A DNA stretch of 64,000 nucleotides from Nitzschia sp. DOCU1 (Eukaryota; Bacillariophyta; Bacillariophyceae; Bacillariales; Bacillariaceae), in NCBI GenBank assembly GCA_951394045.1, contig OX595988.1, positions 1,302,001-1,366,000 of the forward strand. Reading direction: 5' to 3'. Shown in pieces: positions 55,379 through 64,000 of the stretch. Below the pieces are notes generated by a model, which saw only the letters and a list, made by a program, of their open reading frames with translations, was not told the origin of the DNA and searched no databases. Positions within the stretch are counted from its first letter, which is position 1, and each line of letters starts with the position of its first letter. Both the position numbers and the translations under genes were made by a program.

Positions 55379-55795
55379 ATGAAGCTTTCTGTCCTTGTAG
55401 CCCTTTCTACCCTTGCGGCCTCTTCGGCTTTCGCCCCCATGCCCAATGCCCCGCGAACCTCTGTGGCCATGAACGCTGAGTCTCAGTCCCGCAAGGAGTT
55501 CCTGTCTGCCGCTGGACTTGCTGTTTTTGGAGCAATGGTCGCTCCTGGGGTTGCTGGAGCCATGGACCAAGAGAATGTTTCAGATCCTACTGAGAAATGG
55601 GAAACTGGTTCGCCAACTGCCAAGGCCGAAGCTGCCCGCATGGAACGTTTCAAGAACGCGCGCACCCAGATGAACTCCAACTTCGCCCCCATCAAGCGCT
55701 TGACTCTTGAGCGAAAGTCTCCTGTTGAGCGATTGGACATCAATGCCCCGAACTTCACTGCCTACAAGAAGAGCTACCCTGGTCTTTTCAAATAA
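55379..55795 (+). CDS. Small thylakoid-lumen protein, photosystem-associated candidate
   Basis: 138-aa precursor, intronless coding part. Signal peptide with the plastid motif ASSAFAP (residues 1-19), short transit stretch, then a second lumen signal (QSRKEFLSAAGLAVFGAM ... GVAGA, about 38-62). The mature protein would be only ~75 residues, highly polar, helical in look (TAKAEAARMERFKNARTQMN) and ending YKKSYPGLFK. No cofactor motif. Targeting is well supported. The identity is not: size and C-terminus recall small extrinsic or lumenal photosystem subunits of red-lineage algae, but I cannot match one. A possible 5' UTR intron ends just before the ATG, as in many highly expressed diatom genes. 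Confidence 0.75.
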   Translation: MKLSVLVALSTLAASSAFAPMPNAPRTSVAMNAESQSRKEFLSAAGLAVFGAMVAPGVAGAMDQENVSDPTEKWETGSPTAKAEAARMERFKNARTQMNSNFAPIKRLTLERKSPVERLDINAPNFTAYKKSYPGLFK

Positions 55796-56294
55796 GCACT
55801 CGGCGCGTTTACGGTAGACTTTGAATAGATTCCAACATGAATAGCATGTTGTTTATGCTCGAAGTGCTGGTGACAGTCGTGGTGGGTGATTCCTCTTCCG
55901 TCGTCATTCGGTAATAGTCTTTTCCCGCCCCATTAACTTAGTTGCAGGTTAGAGTTCTAAACATGGTGACCACGTCGCTCAGGGCAATCTACATGGCCAG
56001 AGTTCCAGTTAAGACTCACGTCTACTACCGGGCCAAGTCTACGGTGTAGAAATAGGTTGCTGTCCAAGACGCATCTCTTGTGAATGTGCCGAAGGTTGTG
56101 GATACGTAGTCTTGTACTGAATGAGTCAAATAGTGCTGCTTTCGAAACAACCAGGAAGGTAGTACTGCGTTGTGAATGACTCCGTCGAACCTAAACACAA
56201 CAGAAGGACTGGTGCCGCCCACCATGAAAACCCTTTCGTTGTCTATATTTCAACCTAGATTACAATTGTATACATCCTACTTCTACCGAGAGAA
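55796..56294. other. Convergent spacer, no gene seen
   Basis: Shared 3' side of the lumen gene and the conserved 181-aa gene. Only a 66-codon minus-strand frame without support. Confidence 0.5.
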
Positions 56295-56935
56295 CTACCG
56301 AAATCCACGCGGAAAGGTTGGGTGATAGTGGCAAGGATGAATGAGCTCCGCTGTCGCCACGCATACATACATTCTATCATCTTCGAGAACATTCCTCCAG
56401 TCCCAGCTGTAGAAAGAAAAGATGGTCAGCAATTTAGAACGAAATTTTCATTGGTGCCCAATCTAGCTAGAGTTGGCAACATGAGCCCCGCATCCACTCA
56501 CCCCTCTGAAGCGAACTCGACCGTATTGCGAGCAGCATTCTCCTGGAGTTCCATAGCACTCGACCACAGTCTTGAACGGACACGATTGCTGTATTCTGAC
56601 CGCATTGGAATGGGTACAACTTCGACGGTCTCGTCAAATGACAGTGTTTTCGACTTCTTACTCGTCCGCCGCCGCGTTGTCGTTGTGGTGCTTGGAGGCG
56701 TTGGAGCCAGGAAGCGATCGGTATGAGAATCATATTTCAACTTTTCTTGAAAACTAGTAACACTCTGAGCACGGGGGTGAATCCAATCTTTTGGAGAAAT
56801 ATCAGAGGTCGGAAGTTTGGCTGGGACGGAGGACAAATCGATTCCGATCGTATCAAAGAACTTCCGCTTCACATCATGAGACGGTAGACCAGTCCGGTTC
56901 GTAATGACACTGGTAGGGGAACCAACCGTTGACAT
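56295..56935 (-). CDS. Conserved diatom-type protein of unknown function
   Basis: Minus-strand exons are 56935-56502 and 56406-56295 (95-nt phase-2 intron, GTGAGT...CTACAG), 181 aa. The first ~90 residues are basic and Ser/Thr-rich. The C-terminal half holds a compact block: [20 protein letters not shown], then [20 protein letters not shown], then [19 protein letters not shown], ending [12 protein letters not shown] recall the pattern VxVVPIPxRxEYSxRxxxRLW...EGWDWR from many diatom proteins of unknown function; no search was run. The splice join falls inside EGWDWR, which strongly supports the intron. No signal peptide or membrane helix. Confidence 0.7.
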
Positions 56936-57737
56936 TCCTGCACCTCCACCTCTTCAGACTAAAGGCTGGACTACTTTCGTTGGTAATGTAAAGTAGTTTG
57001 AAAGACTTTCGGGCCTGAAGTCTTTCAGGGGTAGATGGAGAACCTGACTATGCAAGCAAGCATTTAGTTCATGAGAAAGTTCCGTTTCTCGTTGGTGGCA
57101 GGGTACCATTTCGTCTCGCGCTAGAAGTTTCCCGCGTAGGATGCTACGGGCTCCGCTTACCAACCGTCAGAATTCTCTCATCTTTTTTGCGTCCGGTGGG
57201 CGGGGGATTTCGCTGTCCCACCACGTCGCAAGTTGGTGTCGTCGGCGAGTGTCAAGGTACGCCAAATGACAAGCCCACGTCATCCACGTCTAGATCGATG
57301 CGTCGTGTGCGACACAAGGCATATCTGAAGAGCTATCGCCCCTTGCGATCAGTGTGGCGCACTCACCACGTACGCGCAGGTTCTTTAGTTTGGCGCGAAA
57401 CGCGGAAGTGGGTATGACCTAGGCTGCATTACCTCATATCGGTACTATGTGGTGTAGTTGCGGATAGTGCTTGCTCGGCGCCGCTTTGACAGCGAGGTTC
57501 GAATGCGTAGATTTCACCCTTATCGCCTCCAGACTCTGTAGTCTTTCAAGAACTGAGTTTGGAAGCAATAGATACTTGGTCGGACACCTTGGTAGTCCTA
57601 ACGTGAGGCTAGCTGATGTGCCCAGGTCTAGTGTACCGCAATAGATGCTGACTATTCTATCAAGAACTTGGAATGCTAGTGAAATATGCTATAGTACTAT
57701 GAACTTAAGGCAAGGCTGCCATTGCTCATAAATGACG
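56936..57737. other. 0.8-kb intergenic region, no supported gene
   Basis: Only short frames on both strands (for example 57187-57417 plus). No RNA gene recognised by eye. Confidence 0.5.
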
Positions 57738-59654
57738 TTACGTTGTCAATCGACTTCGTGGTTCTCTGCTGGTCCCCCGAGTAGGCTTGTTTACTTCGTT
57801 TGTGAGTCGGGGACGTACCCGAGAGGACGGGCGATCGTTGTTGTTGCTGAGGCGATTAGCATCGCCAAGGGGACGCATGGTTGCAGACTTTTTCTTTGTC
57901 AGAGCTGGCTTTGTAAAGAATTTGTTCTCTTCAAAGCGTTGCTCTTCTTGCTTCTTTTTGAGTTTCATTTGCATCTCATTCGCTTTGTATTGCGTCCACT
58001 CTTCTTCTTGCTGGGCTATGACGTCGATATAGACGCTTCCGTGATATTGGAAATCTTCCCCGGTGGCTTCATGCCACTCGGCAAGCTTCTCCTCCAAGTG
58101 CTTCGTCAATTTTGGTAGGTCCTTCTTTATTCTCCGCGCCATCTTCTCTTCCTCCATCAGCTGGCGTGCCATGGCTGCACCTCGCTGCTTGAGTCGGTCG
58201 GAATCTTTCTGAAGCTCCTCATATTCCATGCGTTGACGCAAGATATCCTCGCGGCGCTCGATCAGACGAATGATTGGCTTCATTTGTTCCAAGCGGTCCT
58301 GAAGCTCCTGGATGTACTCGTCATGGGCCTCCAACAGAGCGTCGTCAAAGAGCCTTTCATCTTCCACGCCCATGGCTTTGAATGCATCCCGCATGGTTGG
58401 CGTTGCGTTTGTCTCCTCCCAGAGATCTTGGATAGTCTGGCGGGCTTCCTCGATGAGATTTCCAAGCATGCTGGATTTCAATGACTTGAGGCGATGCAGT
58501 TCTAGCTGCCCCTTCTCAATTGTATCCATACCAAGACCCTTCACACTATCAGTGAAGGTCCTTTGCTCATCTTCTGGGACGCGAAGCTGTTCCCAGAGAA
58601 TTGCAATTTCGGCTCCCATCTCTTGGAGCATCGTCTTCCGCTTTCGTTTCTCGTTGCTAAGTTCTGACGCACGGTTCGTCAACTCCTCCAAAGCCTTCGA
58701 ACTGATACCGGTGCAAGTCTCCGTCTCGAACTTGGATGCTATGATGAAGCTTGAGTCCTTCGAGCGGACAAGACTTCCTGCAATTCTACGATCCAGTTGG
58801 GAGGAACTGTTTTGACCGTCGATTCCTAGATCATTCATGAGATGTTGGCAGTCTCGGAGCAACTGAATGACGGCCCCAGTTCTCGTGCCGATCTCCTCTT
58901 TCATCTCAGCAACCTTACGGTGAAACTCCTCTCGTCGACGGATCGTCAAGTCCGAGTCAATATCATTCCATCTGGAATCTAAGTCACGACCGAGCGCTTG
59001 GTGAGCTTCCACCAAGAAATCATGAGACTCCTGCAGATCTTCCTTTGCAATGGCAGCGTCCGCACGCAGGATCTCCAAGGAGTCTTGCAAGTTGCTTAGT
59101 TCATCAGTCAGCGTCTGACCAGAGTCATCACGAAGGAGCTTTGGATCGACAATGGCTTTGAGTGCTTCACCTAGCGCCCGCAATTCCTCCTTCGCCTCTG
59201 CGATCGTTTGACGGAAAGTCTCAGCAACCGTGTGTTCTTCAGAGATCTTTTGCTCGCACTGATCACGGAATTTCACGAGAAGATCCGATAGCTGAGAAGC
59301 CCGTTCCTGGGGAGTGTAGCCCACTTCGTCCCAGATCTCTTCTAGCTGTTGCGCCGTCGAACTCGCCAGAGAATTCAACGATTCCGTGATTGTCCGTCCA
59401 GGCGACAGCAACACAATACCCGCTTGACTTCCACGAGGAGTATATCCTGGAGTCATGATTGGCTGGAAAGGCGTAAAAGCTGAGGATAGTCGGCTTCGAT
59501 TGTTTCCAGCTGTGGATTGATTCAGCATGGCGCTGTTTGGAGTTTTGACTTTGGTAGCGTCTGTGGGAGGCGGCGACGTCAACGCCAAGCTCGAGAATCG
59601 CACCGCTGGGGGCGACGCCATTAGTTTGCTGTGGGAAGTGTTGGATTCGTCCAT
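57738..59654 (-). CDS. MAP65: Microtubule-associated protein MAP65/ASE1/PRC1 family
   Basis: Antiparallel-microtubule crosslinker of the spindle midzone. Intronless, 638 aa from ATG 59654 (six upstream in-frame codons start at TTG). Disordered Ser/Pro-rich head (~1-85), then a long alpha-helical rod beginning LEEIWDEVGYTPQERASQLS, a typical MAP65 opening. Heptad-rich segments run to ~residue 560. The microtubule-binding spectrin-like region includes LIEEARQTIQDLWEETNATP and LFDDALLEAHDEYIQELQDR, and the conserved EKMARRIKKDLPKLTKHLEEKL helix lies near the end (shown in part). The C-terminal ~80 residues are basic and disordered (KPALTKKKSATMRPLGDANR), as expected for the regulated, Cdk-phosphorylatable tail. 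Confidence 0.88.
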   Translation of the reverse strand: MDESNTSHSKLMASPPAVRFSSLALTSPPPTDATKVKTPNSAMLNQSTAGNNRSRLSSAFTPFQPIMTPGYTPRGSQAGIVLLSPGRTITESLNSLASSTAQQLEEIWDEVGYTPQERASQLSDLLVKFRDQCEQKISEEHTVAETFRQTIAEAKEELRALGEALKAIVDPKLLRDDSGQTLTDELSNLQDSLEILRADAAIAKEDLQESHDFLVEAHQALGRDLDSRWNDIDSDLTIRRREEFHRKVAEMKEEIGTRTGAVIQLLRDCQHLMNDLGIDGQNSSSQLDRRIAGSLVRSKDSSFIIASKFETETCTGISSKALEELTNRASELSNEKRKRKTMLQEMGAEIAILWEQLRVPEDEQRTFTDSVKGLGMDTIEKGQLELHRLKSLKSSMLGNLIEEARQTIQDLWEETNATPTMRDAFKAMGVEDERLFDDALLEAHDEYIQELQDRLEQMKPIIRLIERREDILRQRMEYEELQKDSDRLKQRGAAMARQLMEEEKMARRIKKDLPKLTKHLEEKLAEWHEATGEDFQYHGSVYIDVIAQQEEEWTQYKANEMQMKLKKKQEEQRFEENKFFTKPALTKKKSATMRPLGDANRLSNNNDRPSSRVRPRLTNEVNKPTRGTSREPRSRLTT

Positions 59655-60219
59655 GGTTGGTTGTGACAGCAATCGGATTGCGGGTGCTGTGCCTCGAATG
59701 AAAGTTTTCAGCGCACTTCGAAGCTGTCTTTGTCAAAATCAGTTTGTTGTTGTTGCCCTTTGTGAGATGCTTTTGAACAAGGCAGTTCAAACGGTCGTTC
59801 GGCACGCGCGCAACGTTTATGGAATTCGGAATCAAGTCTGCAAGAGGAGGAAAGCCGCGATTGTGAGGAAGGAAGGTACATACCTACGTGGGTCTTCTGA
59901 TACGCACTTGCAATACCTTATTGGAATCGTCCTCCCGTCACCAGTCGCCTCCACCACACCACCACACGATTGGCGCGCCCGTACCGTCCGATAGTACATA
60001 CGTACCCCCCCCCCCCCCCCCCCCGTCCAGCCACGTCCACCACCATTTCGATGGCCATGAAAAAAAAACAAATGCTGCTCGGAACACTCCGCGAAGCTAA
60101 CGAACCAAGGACGTTGGGAATGTTGTGATGCATATATATTAAACAAATTCCCACCAGTTGCGGTTACAAGGCAAGAGTGCCACCTTTCAGTATTAGAGAA
60201 ACCCCAGCTACGCAACACC
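59655..60219. other. Divergent spacer with poly-C tract
   Basis: A run of 20 consecutive C residues at 60005-60024, followed at 60060-60067 by a run of A. No gene. Bidirectional promoter between MAP65 and the small zinc protein. Confidence 0.7.
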
Positions 60220-60621
60220 ATGGGAAAGGGATCCAACGTGCAAAAGGCCCAACAGGCCCGTGAACGAAATGCGAAGAAGTTGGGCAAATCGGACGAAGAA
60301 CGAAAGGCCGCGTCGGAAAAAGCGAAGAAAGACGCTGCCGCCAAGATGTGCGCTCTCTGTCGACAAACTTTCATGGTCAACGCTCGCCCACCACTTCTGT
60401 TTCAACACATTGTGGCTAAGCACCCCGAACTAGTGGATTCCAAAGCCTTTACGCAATGCTTTCCGGGTGGCGAGCTCGACGGATTCGATCCCAATGATCC
60501 AAAAGGAGAAAAGGCACCGGCTGCCAAGCCCGGTGAGGTCAAGAAACCCACCAAGAAGTCTACCGCTGATGCTAATCTGGATCTGCTGTTGGACGCTGGT
60601 CTTAAGAAGGGAAAGAAATGA
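60220..60621 (+). CDS. Small zinc-binding protein, At2g23090/SERF-4F5 type
   Basis: 133 aa, intronless. N-terminal Lys/Ala/Arg-rich helix (MGKGSNVQKAQQARERNAKK), as in the 4F5/SERF family, then a zf-met2-like finger: C-A-L-C at about 44-47, followed by QTFMVN and a His pair in FQHIVAKHP (about 61-68), giving a C2H2 set. Plant homologues of ~78 aa have the same start and finger and a C-terminal VxxCFP; here it is FTQCFPGGELD. The extra ~45 residues form a Lys/Pro-rich tail ending LLLDAGLKKGKK. The molecular role in the family is poorly known, possibly RNA- or nucleolus-linked. Confidence 0.8.
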   Translation: MGKGSNVQKAQQARERNAKKLGKSDEERKAASEKAKKDAAAKMCALCRQTFMVNARPPLLFQHIVAKHPELVDSKAFTQCFPGGELDGFDPNDPKGEKAPAAKPGEVKKPTKKSTADANLDLLLDAGLKKGKK

Positions 60622-60740
60622 TCTGGTAGTTGTATATTGTACCGGATTCGTCAATGTTGGTGGGCTGGCTATGAATCCATCAAAAAGAGTTCCCCTCGTT
60701 TGGAGTTCGATTGTGTTTTAATTATCAGAAGGCGATTTGA

Positions 60741-61891
60741 CTATTCCTTGGTGTCTTCATCGTCGCGAAAGATGTTGTTGTAAACCTGTTGAAGTCGTTC
60801 GTTCTTGGACAAGATCGTATTGGACGACTTTTGTAGGCTTTTGGCAAGTAAAGACAAGGCCTGTTTACTCTGAGGATTGTCGGTGGGTATTCCCATCTTT
60901 TCCAGCTGCTCTTTCAGCTTGCCCTGTACTTGCTCTCCACTCCATTCCCCGGCGTCGTTGATATAGGTCGAAATGGATTTCTTGGTCAACTTGACCACGT
61001 TGTCCACCCTGTCAAACGTTGTGGTCCCCCCGCCGGCAACATCCTCAAAGGTGTCTACCAAGACTTGCTTGAGCATGCCTCCCATGAAATTCTGAATGAG
61101 CGTGTAGAGCTCGTCCGTCGTACATCCCCTTCGTCCAGTTGAAGCAAGATTCTCTAGCGACTGCGTCTTAATCTGCTCGTCCAGTGTGTCAAAAGTATCC
61201 AAGGCAAACTTGACCTCTGCCAAATCTTTCTTCAAGGGTTTCGACTTTAATAGAGCAACTACCGTTCCTGAGAGATCGATGCTTCCGATTCGTACAAAAC
61301 TCTCGTAGCGTTTGGTTTTGGATGAGGGCGTATCCGCTGGGAGCTCGGGAGGGAACCCATTCTTCTTCAATTCATTCCTTTATTACATCAGGTAAAGTAA
61401 GACCCCACTTAATGTATGATAGTATGGCATGGACATATCGATACGTACCAGTTGCTACTTGTGAAAATGACATTGTGGAACTCGACCAGAATGGCGACGT
61501 CGTTCACTTCGATTTCAATGCAGGGTTTCAAGTACGAGTCCCAATGCAGATAGACACGGCCGATTCGGAGTGCCTCTTCTTCTCCTGGTAATTGAACAAC
61601 AAAGTTTTTTACTTCCAACTTGCGTTCGGCGACATTGAGCCTGACCTCATCGGCATGGCAGACTTTGGCAAAGACTTCCAAATCCTTCCGTGACGATTCA
61701 GGAATCAACAAACCGCCATGCTTTATCATGGTAGATATGAGTTTCGACGGATCGATAGTAAGCATGGAAGACCAATTATGATTATCATCTTTGTTTCCAC
61801 CGCCAAACCAGCCACCGGGTGGGGGCGAAGATTGAGTGGGCAACAGCAATAGCAGTGCCAATAGCGTGGCGAATCTTGCAATAAATGGCAT
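60741..61891 (-). CDS. Secretory-pathway protein of unknown function, chorein-like strand pattern
   Basis: Minus-strand exons are 61891-61449 and 61377-60741 (71-nt phase-2 intron, GTACGT...ATAAAG), 359 aa. A clear signal peptide (MPFIARFATLLALLLLLPTQ) is followed by a Gly/Pro linker. Residues ~75-150 alternate hydrophobic strands (LEVKNFVVQLP, ALRIGRVYLHWDSYLKPCI, EIEVNDVAILVEFHNV), which recalls the N-terminal beta-taco of chorein/VPS13-type lipid-transfer proteins; this resemblance is only by pattern. The splice joins FTSSNW to NELKKNGFPPELP. The C-terminal half is helical (LDTFDTLDEQIKTQSLENLA; GKLKEQLEKMGIP). Start codons of this gene and its divergent neighbour are ~200 bp apart. Confidence 0.65.
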
Positions 61892-62097
61892 TTTGTCAAA
61901 GTTTGGATATTGTCTTGGTCGCGATACAAGCACTCCAAAGTCAACAGATGAATCCTGTTGGTCTCTTTGGTTGTCTCCAAGTGACTCGATTGTTGGCGAT
62001 TAAAGTGAAAGCTATCTCTCTACTAGAAGTTGAATCATTTGACGAGAGAGTGACGCTTCTTTGCCATCACATCTCGACGTCTCGTCTTTCTGCAAAA

Positions 62098-62847
62098 ATG
62101 GACGAAGCCTTCGCGAAGTTCCCGGGAAAAAGTCAAGCTTCAGGCTTGCATCGGATTGACTCCTCCGATTCGACAAAACTTGACTTATTCGACAAATCGC
62201 ATGTGTGGTGCAAAATCTACGATATCGCGATATCACGGCTTTCGTTCACGTCCACAATGTTCCTCTTTCCTCCACCGCCCATCCTACACATCTATCCGAA
62301 CACCTCCAACCAGACTTCATATGCGGATAGACAAAGATTCAATGATCACAGTAGACCGACGGCGCTAAGCAATAATATCGAAGTTTCAGTCACGCAGGCT
62401 TTGGCAATTAAGCCACTACTAAGAATGGACGACCTCGAGAAGTTCCTGGTGAGCATAAACTTGAATCTGGATGATGAGGCCGAGCAGGACGAGAATGGCA
62501 CTGAAGGTCCCGTCACAACGCCAAGCGGAAACTATCGACGAGAAAGCGTCGTGGAGCGAGAAAGTCGTACTGAGTCTATCCTTCGACAGGATATGCTAGT
62601 GCCGCATGTGGTACATTTCACGTCTAGTGCATACCAGTCCAAACGGAAATTCCGCCGCGTCATGGCTGGGATTCTGGTGGTGAGCCTCAGCATTATGGGA
62701 CTCTTTCATTTCAGCACGATAGTGCTGTCGCTTGCACATGAAGATACATTGGATATTGATTCCAAAATGAAAGCCGCCGGCGGCGATTTTAATGCGACAA
62801 TACAAACGACGAATTCTTCCAGTGACGATGTCAGAGCAAAGATATAA
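62098..62847 (+). CDS. Single-span membrane protein of unknown function
   Basis: No family recognised. I take ATG 62098 (AAAAATGG context) as start, giving 249 aa. The frame is open further upstream to an ATG at 61885, but that would overlap the neighbouring gene's start on the other strand. The body is hydrophilic and charged (LNLDDEAEQDENGTEGP; SVVERESRTESILRQDM). One membrane helix lies near residues 196-217 (VMAGILVVSLSIMGLFHFST), and a short C-terminal tail with N-glycosylation-like sites (NATI, NSSS) suggests the tail is lumenal. This is an N-in/C-out profile. No splice sites were required. Confidence 0.5.
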   Translation: MDEAFAKFPGKSQASGLHRIDSSDSTKLDLFDKSHVWCKIYDIAISRLSFTSTMFLFPPPPILHIYPNTSNQTSYADRQRFNDHSRPTALSNNIEVSVTQALAIKPLLRMDDLEKFLVSINLNLDDEAEQDENGTEGPVTTPSGNYRRESVVERESRTESILRQDMLVPHVVHFTSSAYQSKRKFRRVMAGILVVSLSIMGLFHFSTIVLSLAHEDTLDIDSKMKAAGGDFNATIQTTNSSSDDVRAKI

Positions 62848-63056
62848 GGTGTTGGTGGGGGCGAGCTGTCACGGGATATCACAATGGCAATTAAGTTTAA
62901 TTCCAATTGCTAGTGGAATGGCGCTGAACAAGCGTTCGGTAACTAGGTGGCGAGATAGGAGGACTGGGTTTCAAGAAAGCAAAGGGGTGACTTGAGCTGA
63001 TGGCGCTTAAGATATAAAGTCTTGCCCTCGTCAGCCCGTGGCCTACTCCCTTACCT

Positions 63057-63770
63057 TTAAGGATTGGTAGCAGCGTCCGCCTCCGGCTCTTTTGCCCAGT
63101 CACTCTCCTTCGCAAGTTGCTCAGGTGTAATGTGAAACAATGGGCTCTGGTATCCAATCTTTCGGAGCTGCCAAATAGGATCCGTGAGTTCACCTAACAT
63201 AACATGAAGATGAACGTGGTACACCGAATTAAAGGGCGGCCGGATGAAGAACTTTCTTGTCTCTTCACCGTCAGTACGGTAGTCCCCTATCAGTTTAGTC
63301 GCGACTTCGTCCATCTCGTCAAGTATCTCTGCTGTGAGACTCCAGCAGTTTTTCAAATGTGATTTGGTGACAACTAAGAAGTGCCGTCTTGCCCCTGGTT
63401 GAATGTCATCGAATGCTACCAACCGATCGTTTTCAAAAAGCAATTCCGCTGGGCCATTCCGATTCCCTGGTTTGATGCGGCCATCGCCGATTTTACAAAA
63501 AATGCATTTCGATTCGACATTCTTGGGTTCCGTGCAAAAATATCGAAAGGTATCAGGCCTCGACATGGTAGCCCGTCTGAGTCCTTGAAGTGATAATTTC
63601 GATCCTAGAGCAAGTATCATGGATGATAATGCCGTTGCAAATCGAATAAGACAAGACCATCGCAGCATTGTGCACTCGTGGATCGTTTTTTGTGTGGGTG
63701 ATGATAGTGGAGAGCTGGTTGAATCAGATTGTTCGATTCTAGTGATCGACCCGTCGGACTTCTCTTCCAT
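63057..63770 (-). CDS. HIT-family nucleotide hydrolase (HINT3-like)
   Basis: Histidine-triad hydrolase, likely adenosine 5'-monophosphoramidase or related. 237 aa from ATG 63770. The HIT domain starts at KCIFCKIGDG (Cys pair 89/92), continues AELLFENDRLVAFDDIQP and RRHFLVVTKSHLKNC, and ends with the triad in VYHVHLHVML (His185-Val-His187-Leu-His189). The C-terminal WQLRKIGYQSPLF is the tryptophan loop of HINT3-type members. The N-terminal ~80 residues are not part of the fold and contain a hydrophobic/basic stretch (MLRWSCLIRFATALSSM) that could target mitochondria or plastid if translation starts at the second Met (63668). The exact subfamily is uncertain. Confidence 0.85.
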   Translation of the reverse strand: MEEKSDGSITRIEQSDSTSSPLSSPTQKTIHECTMLRWSCLIRFATALSSMILALGSKLSLQGLRRATMSRPDTFRYFCTEPKNVESKCIFCKIGDGRIKPGNRNGPAELLFENDRLVAFDDIQPGARRHFLVVTKSHLKNCWSLTAEILDEMDEVATKLIGDYRTDGEETRKFFIRPPFNSVYHVHLHVMLGELTDPIWQLRKIGYQSPLFHITPEQLAKESDWAKEPEADAATNP

Positions 63771-64000
63771 TTTGCTTTCCACTGTGCTATGCACTCAGCG
63801 ATTCTTATTAGATGAATGATCGAGACTTTGTAGTACGTTGCCGAGAAGTTCCGCTGCGCTCCTAGTGCTAGCTGAGGAGTAAAATCAATGGGATTGAACT
63901 TCACAATAAATGTAAATCATAATAGAATGAATATCATAGGTGAATGTGCGAAACACAGGATTCTAGTTCACATGAATGGATGAAAGTAGCGAAGACTGAA
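63771..64000. other. Window end, promoter side of the HIT gene
   Basis: No gene seen in the last 230 bp. Confidence 0.5.

Noticed and set aside
57490..57510. GGTTCGAAT word resembling a tRNA T-arm
   Set aside because: No matching T-stem, acceptor stem or anticodon arm could be drawn around it. No tRNA was recognised anywhere in the window by eye.

Overview
The window is nuclear DNA from a diatom and most resembles a pennate diatom such as Phaeodactylum tricornutum. The species call is inference. The evidence is: two fucoxanthin-chlorophyll a/c-binding protein genes; several precursors with the heterokont plastid signature (signal peptide ending in an ASAFAP-type motif); a cyclin of the diatom-expanded type; a densely packed, roughly 50% G+C gene layout on both strands; and many short GT-AG introns (mostly 70-125 nt) in otherwise long reading frames. 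Nothing here is bacterial. There are no operons, rRNAs or CRISPR arrays, and I recognised no tRNA.

Layout. 1-9.3 kb: C-terminal part of AP-3 delta adaptin, then FGAM synthase (purine synthesis) and a cyclin. 10.6-17.2 kb: an SGNH/GDSL hydrolase, a UBA-UAS-UBX protein, a tiny complex I B12-like subunit and the mitochondrial branched-chain 2-oxoacid dehydrogenase E1 alpha. 18.5-20.6 kb: two convergent FCP light-harvesting genes. 21.1-26.4 kb: RNA polymerase I second-largest subunit and an inositol-pentakisphosphate 2-kinase. 26.8-31.2 kb: tandem RING-finger paralogues with an intron at the same codon. 32.3-37.7 kb: a pseudouridine synthase, a four-exon PPR protein and a plastid membrane protein. 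37.9-42.6 kb: mobile-element block (see below). 43-64 kb: V-ATPase subunit B, two unrecognised proteins, a GT92-like glycosyltransferase, two polytopic membrane proteins, ribosomal protein eL27, two probable thylakoid-lumen proteins, a 61-residue split membrane protein, a diatom-type conserved protein, MAP65/ASE1, a small zinc-binding protein, an ER-targeted protein, a single-span membrane protein and a HIT-family hydrolase.

Most genes are unrelated housekeeping neighbours. The exceptions are the FCP pair and the RING pair, both local gene families. Spliced models below were built by hand from GT-AG sites, reading-frame continuity and family alignment from memory. In each spliced model the exon lengths sum to a multiple of three.

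The most unusual structure is at 37,937-42,631. Two copies of a non-coding element lie head to tail, with ends TGGCAA...TTGCCA and (A)TCCCG at all three junctions. The second copy is 1,500 bp and intact. The first is interrupted, inside its 3' inverted repeat, by 1,678 bp that itself has inverted ends. The two copies look identical wherever compared, so the event is very recent or is an assembly effect.
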